NCBI GenBank assembly: GCA_903843315.1
Contig: CAIMPQ010000032.1
Span: 1-13,740, forward strand
DNA from: an uncultured beta proteobacterium
GTDB taxonomy: Bacteria > Pseudomonadota > Gammaproteobacteria > Burkholderiales > Burkholderiaceae
Direction of reading: 5' to 3'
Length of the DNA: 13,740 bases
Shown: positions 7,237-13,740 of the stretch, in pieces
Position numbering within the stretch: position 1 is the stretch's first letter
How the letters are laid out: every line of letters begins with the position of its first letter
Notes under the pieces: generated by a model
Database searches by the model: none
Told to the model about the DNA's origin: nothing
Seen by the model: only the letters and a program-made list of their open reading frames with translations
Made by a program: the position numbers and the translations under genes

Positions 7237-10200
7237 GTGCAACTGAAATCCATCAAACTTTCCGGCTTTAAGTCTTTCGTTGACCCAACCCATTTTGAAC
7301 TACCTGGCCAATTAATTGGAGTTGTGGGCCCTAATGGATGCGGAAAGTCAAACATCATTGACGCCGTACGTTGGGTCTTAGGTGAATCCCGCGCTAGCGA
7401 GTTGCGTGGTGAATCCATGCAAGACGTCATTTTTAATGGTTCGGGCTTACGTAAGCCTTCAGGACGTGCCAGCGTAGAACTCATTTTTGATAATTCAGAT
7501 GGACGTGCACAAGGTCAATGGAGTGCTTTTACTGAATTGGGTGTGAAACGTGTTTTGACACGTGACGGTAACTCGAGTTATTACGTCAATAACCAAGTAG
7601 TGCGCCGTAAAGATATTCAAGATATTTTCTTGGGCACTGGTATGGGTCCAAGAGGTTACGCCATTATTGGACAGGGCACGATCAATCGCATCTTAGAAGC
7701 TAAGCCAGAAGAATTGCGTGTGTTCTTGGAAGAAGCAGCTGGTGTTTCAAAATACAAAGAGCGTCGTAAAGAAACAGCTTCACGCCTTGAGGACACTGTC
7801 GAAAACTTAACTCGTGTTGAAGACATCTTACGTGAACTCGATCAACAGTTAACCCGCTTAGAAAAACAAGCAACCGTAGCAGAGCGTCATGCAGAGCTCT
7901 CTACGCAAATGAAATCGCAACAACAGTTGCTCTGGTTTGTGCGTCAAACTGAAGCCGGTAAAGAGCAAGAGCGTCATGCGAACGGGATTCGTGATACTCA
8001 GGTGAGCTTAGAAGAGCAAACAGCCAAATTACGTCATGCGGAAGCCGAACTCGAAACCATGCGTACCCAACAGTACGCCCTACAGGATAGAGTTTCTCAA
8101 GCGCAGGGTGATTTGTATCAAACCAACTCTGACGTTAGTCAAGTTGAGTCACAGATTCATTATGTGCAAGAAGCACGCCAACGTTTGCAGCAACAAACAC
8201 AAGATTTACAAGCGCAGTTACAGCGTTGGACTGTGCAAGAAACAGACGCAGCACAAGCGCAACGCACTACTGAGCATGAACTTGCATTAGCAGCTGAAAA
8301 AGAGCAAACATTATTGGCGGATTTAAGTGGCTTGCAAGAGCAAATGCCAAGTCGTGAAGAGGTATATCAAACTTCATCTCGTGAACTCAATCTTGCTCGT
8401 GAAAGTCTTGCAGCTATTGAGCAACGTTTAGCCAGTTTGGGCGAGCGTATGCGGGCAATGTCTGCACAATCAGATGAGTTAAAAGGCCGTGAGACACGTT
8501 TAACAAGTGAGTTAGAGGGAATGCGTAGGCCAGATGCGGAAGCATTGAAAATGGCGATTGATCGTCAAGTGATGGCTCAGCGTAAGGTTGACGAAGTGAA
8601 GCAACGCGCTGCTGAAACGCAACAGCGTGTTCCAGCCGCTGATGAGGCTCGCAATGCAGCACAACAAAAGATTCAGGCTGCGAACCAAGATCTCGCTCAG
8701 ACCGAGGCGAAGTTAACAGCCCTGACTGCATTGCAAGCTAGTGTCCAAGCCCAAGGCAAGATTGGTCCATGGTTAGAGAGCAAAGGCCTTAAAGAGAGTA
8801 AGCGCCTTTGGCAAGAACTAAAGGTAGAGAGCGGTTGGGAAACTGCTTTGGAGTCAGTATTGCGTGAGCGTTTAGCTGCAGTAAGCGCAAAGAGCGTACA
8901 AGAAACATTGGCTTTAGCAAATGATGCTCCTCCAAGCCGTTTAGCCATTTTGCTAACTGATGACATCACTCCGGCACATACCTCAGCCCCAGCGGACTTC
9001 ACTCCATTGTTGAGTCGCGTGCAGAGTGCAGGCGCTCCAAGACTAACTTCAGTCTTACAAGAATGGTTAGACAATATCTATATCGCTAGCAGTCTTGAAG
9101 ATGCATTACATCGTCGTGAAAAATTACCGGCTGGTGGCGCCTTTGTTACGCAACAAGGCCATTTAGTCAGTCGTGTTGGTGTGCAGCTTTATGCGGCCGA
9201 TTCAGAGCAAGCAGGAATGTTGGCACGCGCTCAAGAGATGGAAAGTCTGGAGAAGCAACTCCGTGCACAGCAACTCATGCAAAGTGAACTCAAGAGTGAA
9301 CTGGACCAATGTGTAGCAAATTATCAAGCGGCGCACCAGGCTGCAGAGCAGGCTCGCCAAAATGCGGAGCATGCAGTGCAAGAAGCACATGGATTTGAAG
9401 TTGAAAGAATGCAGTTGACTCAGGCTGAAGAGCAATACAGTCAGCGTGCCGCACAGATTCAGGGTGAATTAAGTGAACTGCGTCAGCAAATGGAGCAAGC
9501 CAGCTTAAATCAAGAGCAGTCCGCCGCAGAACTGTTGCAGTCTGAAGAATCTAAACAAGGCCTACAAGCGGCCTTACAGGTTTCCCAAGAAAAGTTAGAG
9601 GTTGCTGCTCAAGAGCGTGATCGTTTACGTGACGCTCTTCGTACTGCAGAGATGGCTGCGCAAGAAGCAGCATTTGCTACCCGTTCATTGCAACAGCGTA
9701 TTGCTGATTTGCAGCGTGATCAAAGTACAGCACGTACTCAGATCATGGAAATTCAGGATAAGCATGATGCAGCCATTAAAGAATTAGAGACTTTAAGTGA
9801 TGAAGAAGCGCAAGATAAATTGCAGGGCTTATTGCTAGCGCGCAGCGCTCGTGAGGCTGCCCTGGCAAATGCGCGTACTGAACAAGATGCTTTATTGCAT
9901 CAATTGCGTGAAGCTGACGAGGCTCGTATGCAAGTGGAGCGTAGTTTGCAACCTATGCGTGACAAAGTGGTTGACTTACAGTTACGTGAACAGGCTGCCC
10001 GTTTGAACTTCGAGCAATTTGCTACTTTGCTAGCAGATGCAGAAGCTGATTTGAGTGCTTTAGAGGCAAATTTCAGTACCGAACTGAAGGTTGGCGCTTT
10101 GCAGAGTGAAGTTACTCAATTAAATGCAGAAATTCAATCTTTAGGCCCAGTGAATATGGCTGCGCTTGATGAACTATCCAGCTCACGTGAGCGCAAACAG

Positions 10201-10758
10201 TTCTTGGATGCGCAATCGGCTGACTTGAATGAGGCAATGCAGACATTAACTGATGCAATTGCGAAGATTGATGCGGAAACGCGCGATTTATTACAAGGCA
10301 CCTTCGATCAGGTGAACTTGCACTTCGGAAAATTATTCCCCGAATTATTTGGCGGTGGTCATGCTGAGCTGGTAATGACAGGCGAAGAGATTTTGGATGC
10401 AGGCGTTCAGGTCATGGCTCAGCCTCCAGGTAAGAAAAATAGTTCTATTTATCTCCTCTCAGGCGGCGAAAAGGCCTTAACTGCGATTGCCTTAGTGTTC
10501 TCACTCTTCTTGCTCAATCCTGCGCCGTTCTGCTTGCTTGATGAGGTTGATGCGCCATTGGATGATGCAAATACCTTGCGCTATTCCAAGATGGTTGCCA
10601 AAATGTCAGATAAGACACAGTTTGTATTTATCTCACATAACAAGATCACTATGGAAATTGCCCATCAACTGATTGGTGTCACGATGCAGGAGCAGGGTGT
10701 ATCGCGAATTGTTGCGGTGGATATCTCTTCGGCTGTGTCGATGGTGGAGGCCGCTTAA
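7237..10758 (+). CDS. smc: Chromosome partition/condensation ATPase Smc
   Basis: Structural maintenance of chromosomes protein, the core of the bacterial Smc-ScpAB condensin that compacts and segregates the nucleoid. The N-terminal head has the family opening LKSIKLSGFKSFVDPT and Walker A GPNGCGKS (31-38). A long Gln/Glu/Ala-rich coiled coil (about 170-500) leads to the hinge (about 505-670, starting near KIGPWLE), then the returning coiled coil (about 670-1010). The C-terminal head has the ABC signature LSGGEK (1074-1079) and Walker B CLLDEVDAPLDD with D1102 and E1103. Length (1173 aa) is standard for Smc, and the two arms are similar in length. The start is GTG at 7237, giving the canonical N-terminus; no clear ribosome-binding site precedes it. 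It ends directly against the zipA-like GTG. scpA and scpB are not in the window. Confidence 0.97.
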   Translation: MQLKSIKLSGFKSFVDPTHFELPGQLIGVVGPNGCGKSNIIDAVRWVLGESRASELRGESMQDVIFNGSGLRKPSGRASVELIFDNSDGRAQGQWSAFTELGVKRVLTRDGNSSYYVNNQVVRRKDIQDIFLGTGMGPRGYAIIGQGTINRILEAKPEELRVFLEEAAGVSKYKERRKETASRLEDTVENLTRVEDILRELDQQLTRLEKQATVAERHAELSTQMKSQQQLLWFVRQTEAGKEQERHANGIRDTQVSLEEQTAKLRHAEAELETMRTQQYALQDRVSQAQGDLYQTNSDVSQVESQIHYVQEARQRLQQQTQDLQAQLQRWTVQETDAAQAQRTTEHELALAAEKEQTLLADLSGLQEQMPSREEVYQTSSRELNLARESLAAIEQRLASLGERMRAMSAQSDELKGRETRLTSELEGMRRPDAEALKMAIDRQVMAQRKVDEVKQRAAETQQRVPAADEARNAAQQKIQAANQDLAQTEAKLTALTALQASVQAQGKIGPWLESKGLKESKRLWQELKVESGWETALESVLRERLAAVSAKSVQETLALANDAPPSRLAILLTDDITPAHTSAPADFTPLLSRVQSAGAPRLTSVLQEWLDNIYIASSLEDALHRREKLPAGGAFVTQQGHLVSRVGVQLYAADSEQAGMLARAQEMESLEKQLRAQQLMQSELKSELDQCVANYQAAHQAAEQARQNAEHAVQEAHGFEVERMQLTQAEEQYSQRAAQIQGELSELRQQMEQASLNQEQSAAELLQSEESKQGLQAALQVSQEKLEVAAQERDRLRDALRTAEMAAQEAAFATRSLQQRIADLQRDQSTARTQIMEIQDKHDAAIKELETLSDEEAQDKLQGLLLARSAREAALANARTEQDALLHQLREADEARMQVERSLQPMRDKVVDLQLREQAARLNFEQFATLLADAEADLSALEANFSTELKVGALQSEVTQLNAEIQSLGPVNMAALDELSSSRERKQFLDAQSADLNEAMQTLTDAIAKIDAETRDLLQGTFDQVNLHFGKLFPELFGGGHAELVMTGEEILDAGVQVMAQPPGKKNSSIYLLSGGEKALTAIALVFSLFLLNPAPFCLLDEVDAPLDDANTLRYSKMVAKMSDKTQFVFISHNKITMEIAHQLIGVTMQEQGVSRIVAVDISSAVSMVEAA
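10746..10750 (+). promoter_or_regulatory. RBS supporting the GTG start of the zipA-like gene
   Basis: GGAGG at 10746-10750, inside the last codons of smc, is 8 bases from the GTG at 10759. It supports that GTG over the in-frame ATG at 10777, which has no comparable site, and points to coupled translation. Confidence 0.6.
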
Positions 10759-11829
10759 GTGTACGTAGAACAAATCATGACGATGTTGGGTTTGTCTGAT
10801 TTGCAGTTCGCTTTAGCCGCAATTGGGTTGCTCATTTTAATATTAGTTGCTGTACTGAATTTCAAATACGCACGTGCGCGCCGTAAAGCTAGAGAGCAAG
10901 GACAGTTTGCTGATGATCGCTTTGGGCGTGAACCCAGTTTTACTCAAGGCTTTACTGACCCAGAAAGTGCTGATCGTTCCGAACCGAGTTTTGGAGATCT
11001 TCCATCAGCCTATTCACCCCAGGAAAAGTTTGTCATTGATCCTCGTATCGATTGCGTGATCACTTTGCGCTTTGATCAGGGCATTTCTGGAGCAGAAATT
11101 CTGGAAGAAATGAGTGATTGGAACGACTCCCAGGTGCAATCAACCGCTAGATGGATGTGTGAAGGTTTAAACGCGGATATTGATGCGGCTGAAGATTGGG
11201 AAGAGTTAAAGGTTGATTCGGCCTACTCAGAGTTGCAATTGGCTATTCAGTTGGCTAGCCGTCGTGGACCTATAGGTGTTCTAGAGTTATCCGACTTTTG
11301 TTCGCGTGCGCAAGCCCTTGCTGAAACCTTGGGCGCCCAAATTGATATGCCAAGCGTCAATACGATGTTGGAAAGCGCTAAAGAGTTAGATGTCATGGCA
11401 GCCGATAGTGATATTCAGCTAAGCATTAATGTTCTATTTGACGAACCATGTCCTTGGGGGAATTTCGATGCCCTGATGCGCCAGCGTGGTTTCAAGTTGG
11501 GGCGCAATGGCCGGCAATACGAGTTCTATAGCAATGGCGTACTTATTTTTAATAGTGCTGAACTAGATCCTAATAAACCAGTGAAGCAATTTACCTTATT
11601 ACTTGAAGTTCCTTTGGTTGCTCAGGAGGAACGCGCTTTCGAAAGAATGCTGGGTGAAGGTGTTGAAATTGCTCAAGCAGCACATGGTCGCTTAGTGGAT
11701 GACAATGGGATTAACTTGAGTGAAGCTGCCGTCATTAGTATTCGTCAGCACCTTGATGTTCTCTATGCCAATCTTGAGAAGTCTGGCGTTCCTGCTGGAT
11801 CTTCTACAGCTAGCAGACTATTTAGCTAG
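10759..11829 (+). CDS. zipA: ZipA-like cell division protein, FtsZ-binding C-terminus
   Basis: Likely inner-membrane anchor that tethers FtsZ protofilaments to the membrane at the septum. A single N-terminal membrane segment (about 15-35) is followed by a basic stretch (KYARARRKAR), as in ZipA, with the rest cytoplasmic. A short polar linker (about 44-92) replaces the long Pro/Gln linker of E. coli ZipA. Residues 216-335 match the ZipA C-terminal fold in pattern, including KQFTLLLEVP, a helix ending GEGVEIAQAAHGRLVDD, and a final helix. Residues 94-211 look like a diverged second copy of the same module. The gene begins on GTG immediately after the smc TAA, with GGAGG 8 bases upstream, and is followed by ligA, as zipA is in E. 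coli. Overall similarity to E. coli ZipA is low, so the role is inferred from topology, C-terminal pattern and position. Confidence 0.85.
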   Translation: MYVEQIMTMLGLSDLQFALAAIGLLILILVAVLNFKYARARRKAREQGQFADDRFGREPSFTQGFTDPESADRSEPSFGDLPSAYSPQEKFVIDPRIDCVITLRFDQGISGAEILEEMSDWNDSQVQSTARWMCEGLNADIDAAEDWEELKVDSAYSELQLAIQLASRRGPIGVLELSDFCSRAQALAETLGAQIDMPSVNTMLESAKELDVMAADSDIQLSINVLFDEPCPWGNFDALMRQRGFKLGRNGRQYEFYSNGVLIFNSAELDPNKPVKQFTLLLEVPLVAQEERAFERMLGEGVEIAQAAHGRLVDDNGINLSEAAVISIRQHLDVLYANLEKSGVPAGSSTASRLFS

Positions 11830-11838
11830 GAAATCACT

Positions 11839-13740
11839 TTGTCGTCTCATAGTCCGACAAATTCAGCGGATCGTTACGCTTTCTTGCAGGCAGAATTGGC
11901 TCGCTTAGAGCATGCCTACTATGTCCTTGATAACCCCTTATTGCCTGATATTGAATATGATCGCCTGTATCGTGAGCTATTGGATATTGAGGCTGCTCAT
12001 CCTGAATGGATTACCTCAGAGTCCCTGTCGCAAAGGGTTGGTGGTACTGCACTAAAAGAATTTGATTCGGTAACCCATGAGGTGCCGATGCTCTCTCTCA
12101 ATAATGCTTTTGAAGAAGCTGAGCTCGTTGCATTCGATCGTCGCTGTCGCGAGGGACTGCATGTGGACCACGTTGCATATGCAGGTGAGCTGAAATTCGA
12201 TGGTTTGGCTATTTCTCTTCGTTATGAAAACGGTTCCTTGGTAACGGCAGCAACCAGGGGTGATGGGGCAAGTGGCGAGGATGTTACAGCGAATATTAAA
12301 ACCATTCGCGCGATCCCACTCAAGTTGACTGGCAAGAATATTCCCAAAGTATTGGAAGTTCGTGGTGAGGTATTGATGTACCTCAAAGACTTCCAGAAAA
12401 TGAATCAACAAGCGGCCGCCCTTGGAGAAAAAGAGTTTGCTAATCCACGCAATGCAGCGGCCGGTAGCCTACGTCAGCTAGACTCCAAAATAACTGCTAA
12501 GCGACCACTTTCCTTTTTTGCTTATGGTTTAGGTGCATTAGAGCCTCAATCTTGGTTACCAAAAACACATGAAGAACTGCTTAATGCTTATGTAGAACTG
12601 GGATTGCCAGTCTGTTCTGAGCGCAAGGTTCTTTATTCAGTCAAAGAGATCCTGGCGTTTTATAACGAGATCGGCGCTAAGCGGGATTCCTTGCCATACG
12701 ATATTGATGGCGTTGTCTACAAGGTCAATTCATTTGCAGAGCAAGCTAAGTTAGGTTTCGTATCTAGAGCCCCCAGATTTGCATTGGCTCACAAATATCC
12801 GGCGCAAGAAGCGCTCACGACTGTTTTAGGTATTGATGTTCAAGTGGGACGCACGGGTGCGATTACTCCAGTGGCTAGACTTTCTCCAGTAGAAGTCGGT
12901 GGCGTAACAGTGACCAATGCTACATTGCACAATGAAGATGAAGTAAAGCGTAAAGATGTCCGTATTGGGGATACTGTTTCAGTTCGACGAGCAGGTGACG
13001 TAATCCCTGAAGTTGTTTCTGTGATTAAAGATCGTCGCCCAAAAGATGCAAAAGAATTTGTGATGCCGATTCGCTGTCCGGTATGCGATTCTCATATTGA
13101 ACGCCTTGCAGATGAAGCGGTGGCGCGTTGCAGTGGGGGTTTATTTTGTGGTGCCCAGCGTAAACAAGCATTAATTCACTTTGCCCACAGAAGGGCTCTG
13201 GATATTGAGGGTCTGGGTGAGAAGATTGTCGATCAATTGGTGGATCAAAATCTGGTGAGAACCCCTGCAGATCTGTACCGGCTGGGGTTTACTGCGCTAG
13301 CTAACTTAGAGCGTATGGGTGATAAGTCAGCGGATAACCTCATTCAAGCGATTAATGCATCGCGGAATACCACGCTTGCCAGATTTATCTTTGCCCTCGG
13401 TATACGCCATGTGGGCGAGACCACTGCGAAGGATCTGGCAAACCACTATCGATCTATGCAAGCCCTGATGGATGCTAGCCAAGAGGATCTGTTGACAGTA
13501 AAAGATGTCGGCCCCGTTGTGGCAGATTCGATTACCAGCTTCATGGAAGAGGCACATAACCGAGAAGTCATTGAGCAGTTGCTGGCTTCTGGCATGCAGC
13601 TTGCAGTAGAGGAAAAGAGCATTAGCGCAGCAGTAGTGGGGAAAACCTTCGTTCTTACGGGCACATTCCCATCCCTGACGCGTGATGAAGCCAAAGATCT
13701 ATTGGAAAAAGCGGGAGCCAAAGTAGCAGGTTCTGTTTCC
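11839..13740 (+). CDS. ligA: NAD-dependent DNA ligase LigA (3' end outside window)
   Basis: Seals nicks in duplex DNA using NAD+; essential for Okazaki fragment joining and repair. The open frame covers 634 codons and runs off the right edge; LigA is usually about 670 aa, so roughly 35-45 residues are missing. Domain Ia (start to about 70) has YYVLDNPLLPDIEYDRLY, which binds NMN. The adenylation site is ELKFDG with catalytic K119 (E. coli K115); motif IV is DIDGVVYKV with K295 (E. coli K290). The OB fold includes GRTGAITPVA. The zinc finger uses C413, C416, C431 and C437, the same spacing as E. coli (408, 411, 426, 432). Helix-hairpin-helix repeats fill about 440-590, and a BRCT domain begins near 600 (GKTFVLTGTFPSLTRDEAK) and is cut off. 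The TTG start at 11839 has AGGA (11828-11831) 7 bases upstream, is 9 bases after the zipA stop, and is in the same frame as zipA. I found no frameshift. Confidence 0.96.
   Translation, partial: MSSHSPTNSADRYAFLQAELARLEHAYYVLDNPLLPDIEYDRLYRELLDIEAAHPEWITSESLSQRVGGTALKEFDSVTHEVPMLSLNNAFEEAELVAFDRRCREGLHVDHVAYAGELKFDGLAISLRYENGSLVTAATRGDGASGEDVTANIKTIRAIPLKLTGKNIPKVLEVRGEVLMYLKDFQKMNQQAAALGEKEFANPRNAAAGSLRQLDSKITAKRPLSFFAYGLGALEPQSWLPKTHEELLNAYVELGLPVCSERKVLYSVKEILAFYNEIGAKRDSLPYDIDGVVYKVNSFAEQAKLGFVSRAPRFALAHKYPAQEALTTVLGIDVQVGRTGAITPVARLSPVEVGGVTVTNATLHNEDEVKRKDVRIGDTVSVRRAGDVIPEVVSVIKDRRPKDAKEFVMPIRCPVCDSHIERLADEAVARCSGGLFCGAQRKQALIHFAHRRALDIEGLGEKIVDQLVDQNLVRTPADLYRLGFTALANLERMGDKSADNLIQAINASRNTTLARFIFALGIRHVGETTAKDLANHYRSMQALMDASQEDLLTVKDVGPVVADSITSFMEEAHNREVIEQLLASGMQLAVEEKSISAAVVGKTFVLTGTFPSLTRDEAKDLLEKAGAKVAGSVS

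Noticed and set aside
8414..9435. Antisense open frames of 77-125 codons on the minus strand across the middle of smc
   Set aside because: They lie opposite the intact smc frame, mirror its Gln/Ala/Leu codon bias, resemble no family, and lack ribosome-binding sites; they are shadows.
8000..10100. Repetitive CAA/CAG/GAA-rich sequence as a repeat array
   Set aside because: It is the codon signature of Gln/Glu-rich coiled coil in Smc, with no fixed repeat unit.
12052..13721. Minus-strand frames of 119, 76 and 91 codons opposite ligA
   Set aside because: ligA is open on the plus strand through the window with all catalytic residues; the opposite frames show no domain or start signal.

Overview
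The window looks like a housekeeping stretch of a betaproteobacterial chromosome. Family Burkholderiaceae is likely, and a Polynucleobacter-like freshwater bacterium fits best. The grounds are moderate GC, near 45% by eye, together with the gene orders dapD-dapE-prmB and smc-zipA-ligA and the character of the proteins. The species assignment is inference; no database search was possible.

Layout. An initiator tRNA (fMet) sits at the left edge on the minus strand with a good promoter of its own. On the plus strand follow kup (potassium uptake), a small exported coiled-coil protein of unknown function that overlaps or abuts kup, and radA (recombination and branch migration ATPase). These three may be one transcription unit. 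radA meets a minus-strand operon tail to tail, with only 16 bases between the stops. That operon, read from right to left, is dapD, dapE and prmB: two steps of lysine/diaminopimelate synthesis plus the methyltransferase for ribosomal protein L3. A compact divergent control region (about 7062-7236) separates dapD from the plus-strand operon smc, zipA-like and ligA: chromosome condensation, division-ring anchoring and NAD-dependent DNA ligation. ligA runs off the right edge inside its BRCT domain.

How it fits together. The right-hand operon couples chromosome structure, septum placement and DNA joining. The central operon supplies meso-diaminopimelate for peptidoglycan and lysine for protein. 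All large genes have intact frames and their key motifs; I see no mobile element, CRISPR array, prophage, toxin-antitoxin pair or signs of transfer. Four of the nine protein genes (radA, smc, zipA-like, ligA) use TTG or GTG starts.

I did not find a new defence or mobile system. The points most worth a second look are subtle. There is an apparent degenerate tandem duplication of the FtsZ-binding module inside the ZipA-like protein. There is a possible 9-codon leader ORF with a strong ribosome-binding site, sitting right behind a hairpin and ending one base before kup. Two look-alike G5/C5 inverted elements lie upstream of kup and between dapD and smc. Finally, there is the uncharacterised two-cysteine exported coiled-coil protein.
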